A DNA stretch of 64,000 nt from Halomonas sp. ALS9 (lineage in GTDB: Bacteria; Pseudomonadota; Gammaproteobacteria; Pseudomonadales; Halomonadaceae). Below the pieces are notes generated by a model. It did no database searches. It had not been told where the DNA came from and was given only the letters and a program-made list of their open reading frames with translations. How positions within the stretch are numbered: position 1 is the first letter of the stretch; every line of letters begins with the position of its first letter. The stretch lies in contig NZ_LXRG01000109.1 in the NCBI RefSeq assembly GCF_001651035.1, positions 1 through 64,000 on the forward strand. The letters are read 5' to 3'. A program made the translations under genes and the position numbers. This document shows positions 34,404-43,019 of the stretch, piece by piece.

Positions 34404-35278
34404 TTAAACTCGGTCTGGTAGGAGAAGGCATTGCCAAGTCGCAATCACCGGATTTACACGAACGCCTGGGCGCTTCGTTGGGCGAGCCGGTACGCTACGA
34501 TTTAGTCGACAGCCTGGGCGTGTCAGATTTTGACTTTCCCAACGCCATACAAAAGCTGCGTAGCGAGGGCTACCGGGGAACCAACGTTACGTTCCCTTTC
34601 AAAGAAAAAGCCGCCCAGCTGGCTGATATTCGTGGCGAAGGCGTGCGACGGGTAGGCACCGCCAATACGCTGCTGTTTGACGCTGACGGCCTGCGTGCGG
34701 AAAACACCGATTACACCGGTTTTATCAGCGCCTACCGCCACTCCTTCGGTAGCCAGCCTGCGGGGGAGGTGCTATTGATTGGCGCCGGTGGCGTGGGCCG
34801 CGCAGTGGCATGTGCACTGGGTGAACTCAATGTCAGTTGCCTGCATATTCTTGAACGTGACGCCACGCGGGCAGAAAACCTTAGCCGGGATCTTAACGCC
34901 ATGGGTATTAGCGCGGCGTGCGTCACCCCGGAACAGGCGCAAAGAGAGCTTCCCAAGTGGCAGGGCGTGGTCAACTGCTCACCCATCGGCCACATCAATC
35001 ACCCCGGTTGCCCAATTGATACTACCGGGCTTAGCGATCAGCACTGGGTCTTTGATGCGGTCTATATCCCCGCTCACACCGAGCTGTTAAACGCCGCTCA
35101 ACGGGCGGGCGCCAAAACGCTTTCGGGGGTTGATCTGTTTGTGTTTCAGGGCGTGGATGCGTTTCGCTTTTTCAGCGCGGATCGTATCGCCCCTGAGCAG
35201 ATCGACCCGCATGTGATACCGCTGCGTACCCACTACATAGAACAGCTCGTCGCGCCGTCTGCTCACTCCGAACCATAA
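34400..35278 (+). CDS. AroE-like quinate/shikimate dehydrogenase
   Basis: A 292-aa oxidoreductase of the shikimate dehydrogenase family. The substrate site has Ser14 and Ser16 (KSQSPDLH), Lys68 (NVTFPFKEK) and Asp104 (ENTDYTGF). The Rossmann loop is GAGGVGRAV, and the following strand ends ILERD, an acidic end that favours NAD+ over NADP+. This and the operon with quiC and a TRAP importer suggest a catabolic enzyme oxidising shikimate or quinate, not the biosynthetic AroE. Substrate and cofactor preference are inferred. Confidence 0.85.
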   Translation: MIKLGLVGEGIAKSQSPDLHERLGASLGEPVRYDLVDSLGVSDFDFPNAIQKLRSEGYRGTNVTFPFKEKAAQLADIRGEGVRRVGTANTLLFDADGLRAENTDYTGFISAYRHSFGSQPAGEVLLIGAGGVGRAVACALGELNVSCLHILERDATRAENLSRDLNAMGISAACVTPEQAQRELPKWQGVVNCSPIGHINHPGCPIDTTGLSDQHWVFDAVYIPAHTELLNAAQRAGAKTLSGVDLFVFQGVDAFRFFSADRIAPEQIDPHVIPLRTHYIEQLVAPSAHSEP

Positions 35279-35279
35279 A

Positions 35280-35333
35280 GTTCGGGCCATAAAGCTGGTC
35301 ATGAAGTTCTGGTCAAGAGGTTCTGGCCAAGAA
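35280..35333. repeat. Degenerate 14-bp tandem repeats after the aroE-like gene
   Basis: Four consecutive units start directly after the stop codon: GTTCGGGCCATAAA, GCTGGTCATGAA (12 nt), GTTCTGGTCAAGAG and GTTCTGGCCAAGAA. The last two differ at two positions. No gene covers them and no function is evident. Confidence 0.55.
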
Positions 35334-35385
35334 GCTCGAGCGATGCAGCGCGGGTAGTGAAGCGCTGAACAAATAACGTACAATT

Positions 35386-35400
35386 ATTCGTTATTCGAAC
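35386..35400. promoter_or_regulatory. PcaR-type operator upstream of the AEC transporter
   Basis: ATTCG-TTATT-CGAAC matches the GTTCG-N5-CGAAC pattern with one arm mismatch, 34 nt before the AEC transporter start codon. Confidence 0.5.
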
Positions 35401-35434
35401 ACTACTATTTCCTTTGGGCGCTAAAGAGGCCGAT

Positions 35435-36385
35435 ATGCTTGCCATTCTTGCCATTACCACGCCTATATTTCTGCTGATTGGCGCGGGTTATCTCGCAAGA
35501 TGGAGCGGCATTATCCAGCGCGAGCAGGTGCAGGGGGTGGGGGTATTCGTGCTCTACTGTGCGCTGCCCGCGCTAGTGATTCGTGCGTTAACCCAGCAGC
35601 CTCTGGAAGAAATTCTCAAGCTCAACTACCTGGTAGCTTACGGCCTGGGCTCTATCGTCGTGTTCAGTGGGGGGTTACTGCTGTGCTTAAAACGACAGCG
35701 CCAGCCCCTTAACGCCAGTGCCATGCAGGCACTCGGTATGGCTGCGGCCAACAGCGGCTTTGTCGGCTACCCAGTGGCAGCCATGGTCATTGGCTCCCCT
35801 GCGGCGGTGCTCTTGGCGCTGAATATGGTGATTGAAAACCTGCTTATTATTCCCGCCGCACTGATTTTAGCTGAGCTGGGCAGCCATCAAGGTTCCAGCG
35901 TATGGAAGACGGTCAAACACACAGCGCTTAGCCTAATCAAAAATCCCGTGCTGATTGGCTTACTGGTCGGCATTAGCCTGGCGATATCCCATATACAAAT
36001 ACCTGGCCCGCTGTTTAAAGCCATTGATATGCTGGCCGATGCAGCAGGGCCAGCGGCACTGTTCGTGATTGGCGGGACGCTGTTTGGCCTGCAGGTAAAA
36101 GGCATGGCCAGGGACGTTGGTCAAATAGTGGTCGGCAAACTCCTCATTCACCCGTTGGCTATTTTCATCGCCTTTTATTTTGTCCCCGGTATCGATCCCC
36201 TTTATATGGCCGGTGCGCTGCTGTTTGCTGCCGCACCGTTGATCAGCATTTACCCTCTGCTCGGCCAACGCTATGGCTTAGACGGGGTGAGCGCGGCCGC
36301 CCTGCTGGTGGCGACAATCGCTTCGTTCTTTACGCTTAGCCTGATAATTTGGTTGATGACGCTATCAGGACTCATAACGTTCTAA
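35435..36385 (+). CDS. AEC-family (auxin efflux carrier type) transporter
   Basis: The 316-aa membrane protein has about ten hydrophobic helices. Typical AEC features are the early FLLIGAGYLARW, the ALPALVIRAL loop, MAAANSGFVGYPV and a C-terminal ALLFAAAPLISIYPLLGQRYG. The ATG at 35435 has GAGG upstream; the TTG at 35414 is rejected as start. Members carry organic anions such as malate or malonate. A PcaR-type site sits just upstream, suggesting transport of an aromatic acid or pathway intermediate, which is inference. Confidence 0.85.
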   Translation: MLAILAITTPIFLLIGAGYLARWSGIIQREQVQGVGVFVLYCALPALVIRALTQQPLEEILKLNYLVAYGLGSIVVFSGGLLLCLKRQRQPLNASAMQALGMAAANSGFVGYPVAAMVIGSPAAVLLALNMVIENLLIIPAALILAELGSHQGSSVWKTVKHTALSLIKNPVLIGLLVGISLAISHIQIPGPLFKAIDMLADAAGPAALFVIGGTLFGLQVKGMARDVGQIVVGKLLIHPLAIFIAFYFVPGIDPLYMAGALLFAAAPLISIYPLLGQRYGLDGVSAAALLVATIASFFTLSLIIWLMTLSGLITF

Positions 36386-36436
36386 CGTTTGAGATTATAC
36401 AAAAACAACGATTGATTGCCGCCAAGGACAACAAAA

Positions 36437-37180
36437 ATGCCTCAACACCCTGGACAAAACAAAACGTCTCAGCAGCACTGCGCCGTGGTGACCGGTGGCG
36501 CCAGAAACATCGGCCAAGCCATTGCCCTGCGTCTCCAGCACGAGGGTTACCACGTTATCGTGGTGGATATCGTTGAGCCGGAGGCAGAGTCTTTGCGAGC
36601 AGACGCCGTTCTGGTCGACCTGGCCGATGCCGATGCCACTCGCCGGGTGATGGCGGAAATCGCTGCGCGCCATAGGGTGACCCGGCTGATCAATAACGTG
36701 GGCATTGTCGCCCCGGCGCTGCTTGAAGAAACGCAGATTGAAGACTTCGATAGATTAATGCACCTGAACGTACGTTCGGCGCTGATATGCACGCAGGCAC
36801 TGCTGCCTTCAATGAAAGCAGCCGGCATGGGGCGCATCGTCATCAATGCCAGTCGCGTAGTACTCGGCAAAGAGGCGCGCACCATTTACAGCGCCACAAA
36901 AGGCGCGCTGCAATCCATGGCTCGCACCTGGGCATTAGAGCTGGCGGAACATGGCATTACGGTGAACTGCGTTGCCCCAGGGCCCATCGCTACCAGTGCC
37001 TTCTGGGAGAATAATCCCCCCGATTCTGAGCGCGCCCGCCGCATCATCGATAATATTCCGTTAAAGCGCATGGGCCAGCCCGAAGACGTGGCCCAGGCTG
37101 TCAGTTTTTTCTGCGACGAACGTAGCAGTTTCATTACTGGCCAGACGTTGTTTGTCTGCGGAGGAGTGACGGTCGGTTAG
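36437..37180 (+). CDS. Short-chain dehydrogenase/reductase of unknown substrate
   Basis: The 247-aa classical SDR has the cofactor motif TGGARNIG at 19-26 and an NNVGI block near 86. The catalytic set is Asn111, Ser139, Tyr151 and Lys155 (YSATK). The C-terminal FITGQTLFVCGGVTVG is FabG-like. ATG 36437 has AAGGA upstream; a TTG 21 nt earlier is unlikely. It lies 51 nt after the AEC gene, probably co-transcribed, and may oxidise a transported alcohol or quinate-type compound. The family alone does not reveal the substrate. Confidence 0.85.
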   Translation: MPQHPGQNKTSQQHCAVVTGGARNIGQAIALRLQHEGYHVIVVDIVEPEAESLRADAVLVDLADADATRRVMAEIAARHRVTRLINNVGIVAPALLEETQIEDFDRLMHLNVRSALICTQALLPSMKAAGMGRIVINASRVVLGKEARTIYSATKGALQSMARTWALELAEHGITVNCVAPGPIATSAFWENNPPDSERARRIIDNIPLKRMGQPEDVAQAVSFFCDERSSFITGQTLFVCGGVTVG

Positions 37181-37190
37181 GCCGGGCAAC

Positions 37191-38696
37191 TCACGTTTGG
37201 TGTGATTCGTCAGTACTATTACGCGTGCCACGTCGGGACGCGGCAAAGCGATAGATTGCCAGACCGATGGAGCCCACCGTCAGCACGATGAAGACCCAGG
37301 TGATAGGCCCACGCACGAAGATCGACAAGTCGTTGGAGCCGATGAGCAGAGAACGACGCAGGTTGTCTTCGAACATCGGCCCCAGAATGAAACCGATCAG
37401 AAACGGCGCTGCGGGTATGGCGGTACGATTGAAGATGTATCCCAAAACCCCAAAAGCCAACATCAGCCCCACGTCGAAAGTGGCGTTATTGACTGCATAA
37501 GCGCCGTAGACACAGAACATCAAGACAATGGGAAAGAGGATTGACTTGGGGATATCAGCAATTAACGAGAAGTACTTGATGGCAACGTTACCCACCACCA
37601 ACAGGATGACCGAACTGCACATAATACCCAGGAACAGTGCATAGATCAGCGACAGATTTTCCTGGAACATAAGCGGGCCAGGGGTTAAGCCATGCACCAT
37701 AAAAGCACCCAGGATAATGGCGGTGATGACATCCCCAGGAATCCCTAGCGATAACAGCGGAATTAATGTCGCCCCGGCAACGCCATTGTTACCGGCCTCC
37801 GCCGCGGCCACCCCTTCTACCTCGCCCTTGCCGAAATTGGCTTTGTTGGGAGAGCGCCTGCGTGCATCGCTGTAGGAAATGAACGCTGCCGCCGTCGCTC
37901 CAGTGCCAGGAATAGCGCCAATAATGACGCCAATTAAGCTGCCCCGCACAATGCTTTTCATGCAACGTTTTAGCTCAGAGAAGGCCAAACCAGCACCACT
38001 CGCCTTAGCCTTAATATGAGGAATGGCTTTCTTACGATAAAACTCGATAATCTCTGGAATAGCAAAAAGCCCAATCAACAGGGGAATAAAGGAGATGCTG
38101 TCCATTAAGTTGTAGTTGCCGAAGGTAAGCCGCTGTGAACCGAAGACCTCATCCAGCCCTACCATGGATAACAAAATACCTAGCAGCGCTGCCATCAAGC
38201 CCTTGATCATAGAGCCGCTGGCCAGAGAGATGATAATGGTGAGAGAAAAACAGATCAGCCAGAAAAATTCTGGCGCACCGAAGTTCAGCGCAATTTTGGC
38301 CAAGTAGGCGGCAAAAAAGATCAGCGCAATGTTGGAGATAAAATCGGCAATGACCGACGAGTAAAGCGCAGCCTTTAGTGCTTTTTTGGCATGCCCCTGC
38401 TGGGCCATTGGATAGCCGTCTAGCAAAGTACAGGCCGAAGCGGGTGAGCCCGGGGTTCTGATTAGAATCGCGGTAATCGAGCCGCCGTACATCCCCCCTT
38501 TATAGATACCTACTAGCAGCAGGATAGCCGCCACCGGCTGCATAGAGAAAGTGAAGGGGAGTGCCAATGCCACCGCCATGGTGGCGGTTAAACCGGGGAT
38601 GGAACCAACCACCACGCCGATAACCACGCCTACGGCTATGGCCAGAAAGTTGTCCAGACTAAAGAATATGCCAACGACTTCCGAAAAGTTTTCCAT
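37191..38696 (-). CDS. tctA: TTT transporter large membrane subunit (TctA), system 1
   Basis: The 501-aa polytopic protein of the tripartite tricarboxylate transporter family. Hallmarks are VVVGSIPGLTATMAVALALPFTF, YKGGMYGGSITAILIRTPGSPAS, the second repeat IGAIPGTGATAAAFISY and PLLSLGIPGDVITAIILGAF. It works with TctB and the periplasmic TctC of the same operon. The substrate is a carboxylate of unknown identity; the surrounding quiC, aroQ and pca genes suggest an aromatic or alicyclic acid. Confidence 0.92.
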   Translation of the reverse strand: MENFSEVVGIFFSLDNFLAIAVGVVIGVVVGSIPGLTATMAVALALPFTFSMQPVAAILLLVGIYKGGMYGGSITAILIRTPGSPASACTLLDGYPMAQQGHAKKALKAALYSSVIADFISNIALIFFAAYLAKIALNFGAPEFFWLICFSLTIIISLASGSMIKGLMAALLGILLSMVGLDEVFGSQRLTFGNYNLMDSISFIPLLIGLFAIPEIIEFYRKKAIPHIKAKASGAGLAFSELKRCMKSIVRGSLIGVIIGAIPGTGATAAAFISYSDARRRSPNKANFGKGEVEGVAAAEAGNNGVAGATLIPLLSLGIPGDVITAIILGAFMVHGLTPGPLMFQENLSLIYALFLGIMCSSVILLVVGNVAIKYFSLIADIPKSILFPIVLMFCVYGAYAVNNATFDVGLMLAFGVLGYIFNRTAIPAAPFLIGFILGPMFEDNLRRSLLIGSNDLSIFVRGPITWVFIVLTVGSIGLAIYRFAASRRGTRNSTDESHQT

Positions 38697-38723
38697 AGGG
38701 CACCCAGAAAAATAAGTAGCGAA

Positions 38724-39230
38724 TCAGAAACCGAGCGGCATTATCGGTAGTGGCACGTTCATTACTTCTACGAATAAGAGCGCCACGATAATAGGAAACA
38801 GAAATGCCAGGCTATATACCCACCAAGTGCGTACCGGGTGCGCTACGAAAAGAACTAATGTTGCCAAAATGCCGCAGAACACGGCGCCCATCGCCTCAAA
38901 CAAGGCAACATATATCACCAGCGACAGCACCATTAGCACGAAACGCCGCGTGGAGCCTTTCTCAATCGCTCTCTCATCCTCCTCGGTTTTCCCTTCCAAA
39001 ATGAAGGCCTGAAGAATGAGCAGAATCGAAAACAGCAGGATCAGCCAGCCGATGATCGCTGGCAGCCAGCGCGGCGACATCATTGGGTTTTGTAGGATCG
39101 GCGGTTCGTTTATATAGTTAGGCACCAGATAAAAGACCAACACGATGGCAAACCCCAGCAAGACGATGCCGGTGATGAGGTCGCTAGTATCTTTTACTTT
39201 TACTCTGCGCTTGGAACCCGAAGGTGTCAT
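38724..39230 (-). CDS. tctB: TTT transporter small membrane subunit (TctB), system 1
   Basis: The 168-aa protein has four hydrophobic helices and a cytoplasmic basic N-terminus (GSKRRVKVKD). Typical TctB order: DLITGIVLLGFAIVLVFYLVP, PRWLPAIIGWLILLFSILL and a C-terminal pair ending LLFVEVMNVPLPIMPLGF. ATG 39230 has AGGAGAAGG upstream. It lies between tctC and tctA. Confidence 0.85.
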   Translation of the reverse strand: MTPSGSKRRVKVKDTSDLITGIVLLGFAIVLVFYLVPNYINEPPILQNPMMSPRWLPAIIGWLILLFSILLILQAFILEGKTEEDERAIEKGSTRRFVLMVLSLVIYVALFEAMGAVFCGILATLVLFVAHPVRTWWVYSLAFLFPIIVALLFVEVMNVPLPIMPLGF

Positions 39231-39255
39231 CGCGGCCTTCTCCTGGGAAACAAGA

Positions 39256-39281
39256 GAGGCGAGGGTAGCAGCCCTCGCCTC
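39256..39281 (-). promoter_or_regulatory. Intercistronic hairpin tctC-tctB, system 1
   Basis: GAGGCGAGGG and CCCTCGCCTC form a perfect 10-bp stem with a 6-nt loop, placed 25 nt after the tctC stop and before tctB, without a T tract. Equivalent hairpins follow the binding-protein genes at 30664 and 44518, suggesting a shared way of making more binding protein than permease. Confidence 0.65.
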
Positions 39282-39306
39282 AGTGTTAGGACGGAAGACT
39301 ACTTAG

Positions 39307-40293
39307 TTACTGGCTAATGCCAGCCTGCTGTGCAACGCCTTCCCAACGCTCGACTTCATCGGCAATGAACTGCTTGAACTCTTCGCCAGACACCTGACCC
39401 GGTTCCGCGCCCAGTTGATCAGCAAAGTCCAAAAACTCCTCACGTTCCATCACTTTAGCAAGGGCGTCCTGCATAACGCTTTGCGCTTCTTCAGGGAAAG
39501 AGCTGTGTGCCACCAGGCCAAACCATGCCGTCGTGACGAACTGGTCAAGGTTATACTCGCCCACTTCCGACAGTGTGGGCACATCCGGCAGGTACTCTGA
39601 CCGCTCAGCGGAGGTAACCGCCAGAGCGCGCAAATCACCCGAGCGAATATGAGAAAGGACGGTCGGCATGTTCTCGAAAGAGACATCGACATCGCCGCCT
39701 AATAGCGCAGGAAGAGCCGCACCGCTGCCGGCAAAAGGCACTGCCGTCATGTTGGTTTCAGTCAGCGTCTTAAATAACTCACCGGACATATGGATGGAGC
39801 TGCCCACGCCACTGTGGCTGAACGTCATGTTCTCTTCTTTTGCCGCTTCAACAAACTCAATCACACTTTCATAAGGGCTATCGGCGGGAACCACCATGAC
39901 ATTGGGGATATCGATCATGTTTTGCAGGAAGACAAAATCCTCAACCGGATCATAGCCCAGGTCAGGATAGATGGCAGCGCCAATGGTGTGCCCTGGAGAC
40001 GCCATCAAAATAGTGTGATCGACACCGCGGCCACCTCGAGCGAGACGACCGGTGCCCACAGTAGAACCCGCCCCCGGGCGGTTCTCCACAACCACGTTAG
40101 CATCAAGCTCTTGCTGAAGAAGATCCGCGACGCGGCGGGACAAAACATCCGTGGTGCCACCTGGGGCATAGGGGACGACAAGACGAATATCGTCAGTAGG
40201 CCACTCATTGGCACTGGCAGAGGAGACGGTAAGACCAAGCGCTAGGGCACTTCCGCAGGCAGCCAGACATGTTGCGCTAAGGAGTTTATTCAT
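39307..40293 (-). CDS. tctC: TTT transporter solute-binding protein (TctC), system 1
   Basis: The 328-aa periplasmic binding protein has a signal peptide ending SSASA. The Bug/TctC fold starts WPTDDIRLVVPYAPGGTTDVLSR, with VVVENRPGAGSTVGTG, the HSGVGSSIHMSGELFK loop and AVTSAERSEYLPDVPTLSE. ATG 40293 has AGGAAG upstream. First gene of the tctC-tctB-tctA operon; the promoter region carries two PcaR-like palindromes (40326-40359). Confidence 0.92.
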   Translation of the reverse strand: MNKLLSATCLAACGSALALGLTVSSASANEWPTDDIRLVVPYAPGGTTDVLSRRVADLLQQELDANVVVENRPGAGSTVGTGRLARGGRGVDHTILMASPGHTIGAAIYPDLGYDPVEDFVFLQNMIDIPNVMVVPADSPYESVIEFVEAAKEENMTFSHSGVGSSIHMSGELFKTLTETNMTAVPFAGSGAALPALLGGDVDVSFENMPTVLSHIRSGDLRALAVTSAERSEYLPDVPTLSEVGEYNLDQFVTTAWFGLVAHSSFPEEAQSVMQDALAKVMEREEFLDFADQLGAEPGQVSGEEFKQFIADEVERWEGVAQQAGISQ

Positions 40294-40325
40294 TGTTATC
40301 TTCCTGTGTATTGCATTATTTTTAT

Positions 40326-40340
40326 GTTCGCATTTCGTAC
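40326..40340. promoter_or_regulatory. PcaR-type operator upstream of TTT system 1
   Basis: GTTCG-CATTT-CGTAC matches the consensus with one arm mismatch, 32 nt before the tctC start. A weaker second match, ATTCG-TATTA-CATAC, follows at 40345-40359, four nt further upstream relative to the gene. Confidence 0.5.
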
Positions 40341-40569
40341 ATCTATTCGTATTACATACAGCGAGGTTACTCTTTTACTTTAGTCACAAAAAACACGACT
40401 TTAGTATAAATTATTGAAACTAAAGTGTATTTAACTTAGTAAGATAATTAGCAAACTCTGCTTCATAAATCAGAATTAGCAAATATTCATAGAGGGCGCA
40501 GCAAAATTCTCACCGCTAACCAGCTTCCAGCTACGCCATAACAACTTTCCCCGCTATTGAAATCTCACC

Positions 40570-41028
40570 TTATGCAGTACTCGCCGAAAGCATGGATAAC
40601 ATAATTGCGTCCAAAGCCGCCTGATAGCCTTGAGTTCCCAGTCCGGCAATAACGCCATCGGCACGCAGCGACACATAGGAGTGATGGCGGAAGCTTTCCC
40701 GCTTGTGCACATTGGAAATGTGCACTTCGATGACCTTACCTTCAAAGGCATTCAGCGCATCCAGAATGGCCACCGAGGTGTGGGTATAGGCAGCGGGATT
40801 GATAATAATCGCCTGGGTGCCATCCAGCCGCGCCGCATGAATGGCGTCAATCAGCGCGCCTTCGTGGTTGCTCTGCAGGCAGTTTAGCTCCCAGTCAGCC
40901 ATCACGGCTTTTTCCCGCAGCGCGTTATTGACGTCTTCCAGGGTCTCGTAGCCATAAATCTCCGGCTGCCGAGTGCCGAGCAGATTCAAATTAGGGCCAT
41001 GCAGCACTAACACTTTACCTTGGCTCAT
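40570..41028 (-). CDS. aroQ: Type II 3-dehydroquinate dehydratase
   Basis: The 152-aa dodecameric enzyme dehydrates 3-dehydroquinate to 3-dehydroshikimate. The active-site features are [18 protein letters not shown] with catalytic Tyr25, [12 protein letters not shown], His103 in [11 protein letters not shown] and Arg110. In biosynthesis this feeds the shikimate pathway; here it lies between a TTT transporter and quiC, so it probably supplies QuiC during quinate catabolism (QuiB role). Separated from quiC copy 2 by 146 nt on the same strand. Confidence 0.95.
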   Translation of the reverse strand: MSQGKVLVLHGPNLNLLGTRQPEIYGYETLEDVNNALREKAVMADWELNCLQSNHEGALIDAIHAARLDGTQAIIINPAAYTHTSVAILDALNAFEGKVIEVHISNVHKRESFRHHSYVSLRADGVIAGLGTQGYQAALDAIMLSMLSASTA

Positions 41029-41174
41029 ATAGCATTTTCCTTGAGCAGTTCACGATGGTCGAGGGCAAAATAGCGTGGCTGGCTGCTGTTCAGCCGCCTC
41101 GCGCTTGGCTTTATCTTTACAGAACCGCTTGCGGGCGTCGACGCCTTGAGGCACAAATAGGCTAACACCGCGAA

Positions 41175-43019
41175 TTAGCGCTGCGCGGCCTGAGCGGCCA
41201 AGCGAATGCCCGCGTTTGCGGCGCCAAACTGCTGATAGGCGCCACGCCGCTCAACGATTTCGAAGAAAAATCGGCCCGAGAAAGTTTCCGTATAGGCGTG
41301 AAAGAAGTCGCCTTCGTCGTTGCGGTCAAACAGAATATTGCGTTTACGCATTGCCTCTAACAGCTCCTCTTCCAGCCCGTAGCGCGCTTCAAGATCGTCG
41401 TAGTAATTCTGCGGAATCTTCAGCAGCGGCAACCCCCGCGCTTGGAGTTCATCCACCGTGGCGAAGATATCGTGGCTCTCAAAGGCGATCTGCTGCACGC
41501 CACCGCGAAACTCGCTCAGAAAACGCCCTGGCTGGGTATCCTGGGCCTGTGAAACCGTCAGCGGGATGCGAATAGTCTGCTCAGGGCTAATCACTGCTTG
41601 GCTGATCATCATGCCTCTTGGGTCGATAATCTCGTTCTCCGCAGCCGCATTGAAACCAAATACGGTGCGATGAAACAGTTGCCAGCTGAGTAGCTGTGTC
41701 GCAGGGAGTACGTAAGAGAGGTGATCTACCCGGGTAAGGCCTGCCTCATTGCGGCTCTCTTGGTCAAACAGCTCAAAATCGGTTCGCCACTGCAAGTCTT
41801 CAGCGGCCTGGTCATCCACTAGGTACACAAGGCTGCCTTCGATACCCCGCAGCGCTGAGATTTCCATCTCGTCTTCGCCCACCTGGCCACGGAATGTCTG
41901 TGCCTTAAAGGCTTTTGCACGGGCCAGCCCGCGCTCAACGTCATCAACACGGAAACCTACCGCACACACCGAGGTACCGTGAAGCAGCCGGAAAGTATGG
42001 GCAAAGCTATCCGTTTCAAAATTGAGCACCAGGTGAATTTCGCCCTGCTTCCAGAGTTCGACATTTTTGGAGCGATGGCGGCCCACATGGCGAAAGCCCA
42101 GTGCATCGATAAACTCGCCCAGCGGCGCGGCGCTCTCTTCTTCAAGGGTAAACTCAATAAAATGAATGCCGTTATAGCTGGGTGCCGGGGGAATAGGGCT
42201 TGCCCAGGGGCCATCCTCAATGAGGTTTTCGAGCAGAATGAGCGAGCGAAGACCATCCATAGCGGTAATTTCAGTTGGCGCAGCGCGGAAGGCGTCGCTA
42301 AAAATTTCCAGCGACAGCGGGCCGTCGTAACCGGTTTTGGCGAGTTCAGCCATAAAGGCTTTCAGCGCAAGGCGCCCCTGGCCGGGGAAGCAGCGGAAAT
42401 GGCGACTCCACTGCAGTACATCCATATCAAGTAGCGGCGCATCGGCCACCTGGACGAAGAAGATTTTTTGTTTAGGGATTTTGCCGATGGCAGAGAGGTC
42501 ATGACCGCGGGAGAGAATATGAAAGCTATCGAGCACTATGCCCAAATTAGCGTGATCGACTCGGCGCACGGCTTCCCAGGCATCGCGGTAGTCTGAGATA
42601 TGCCGCCCCCAGGCCAAGGCTTCAAACCCCACCCTAATATTACGCTTTGCTGCCAGTTCGGCAAGCTCGCGCAAATCGGCCACTACGCGATCCATATCGT
42701 CGACGGCCTGGGGGGATACATTGCTACACACCAGAAAAAAATCCGTGCCTAGCTGCTCCATCAGTTCGAACTTACGCTCGGCACGCTTTAGATTGCGGCT
42801 GCGCTGAGGTTCCGGCATTGCTTCAAAATCGCGAAACGGTTGAAAGGCAACAATCGTTAGCCCAAGTCGCTCACACAGAGCACGCACTTCCTGGGGTGAG
42901 CCATCGAAGGAGAGTAGGTCATTTTCAAAGATTTCTACGCCATCAAATCCGGCACGGGCGATGGCTTCCAGCTTAGTCCGCAGGTCTCCGCTTAGACAAA
43001 CAGTGGCAATGGCGCGCAT
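41175..43019 (-). CDS. quiC: 3-dehydroshikimate dehydratase (QuiC), two-domain type, copy 2
   Basis: Paralogue of the gene at 32517, 614 aa. The dehydratase barrel keeps all four metal ligands: Glu133 (FEALAWG), Asp164 (VLDSFHI), Gln190 (FVQVADAP) and Glu238 (SLEIFSD). In the C-terminal VOC half the first metal strand is intact (RVDHLSYVL) and the last is intact (FFFEIVERRGAYQQ). The middle one reads GGVQQIAFES, with Gln where copy 1 (GVHHVAL) and usual family members have His. The dehydratase is expected to be active, but the VOC metal site may be altered. Transcribed towards aroQ; divergent from TTT system 2. Confidence 0.92.
   Translation of the reverse strand: MRAIATVCLSGDLRTKLEAIARAGFDGVEIFENDLLSFDGSPQEVRALCERLGLTIVAFQPFRDFEAMPEPQRSRNLKRAERKFELMEQLGTDFFLVCSNVSPQAVDDMDRVVADLRELAELAAKRNIRVGFEALAWGRHISDYRDAWEAVRRVDHANLGIVLDSFHILSRGHDLSAIGKIPKQKIFFVQVADAPLLDMDVLQWSRHFRCFPGQGRLALKAFMAELAKTGYDGPLSLEIFSDAFRAAPTEITAMDGLRSLILLENLIEDGPWASPIPPAPSYNGIHFIEFTLEEESAAPLGEFIDALGFRHVGRHRSKNVELWKQGEIHLVLNFETDSFAHTFRLLHGTSVCAVGFRVDDVERGLARAKAFKAQTFRGQVGEDEMEISALRGIEGSLVYLVDDQAAEDLQWRTDFELFDQESRNEAGLTRVDHLSYVLPATQLLSWQLFHRTVFGFNAAAENEIIDPRGMMISQAVISPEQTIRIPLTVSQAQDTQPGRFLSEFRGGVQQIAFESHDIFATVDELQARGLPLLKIPQNYYDDLEARYGLEEELLEAMRKRNILFDRNDEGDFFHAYTETFSGRFFFEIVERRGAYQQFGAANAGIRLAAQAAQR

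Noticed and set aside
35280..35333. Tandem repeats after the aroE-like gene as extra PcaR operators
   Set aside because: They contain GTTC strings, but the CGAAC right arm and the five-base spacing are missing; the separate match at 35386-35400 fits better.
36416..36436. TTG-started extension of the SDR
   Set aside because: The ATG at 36437 has AAGGA at good distance and starts the protein at the normal SDR position; the extension covers that ribosome-binding site.
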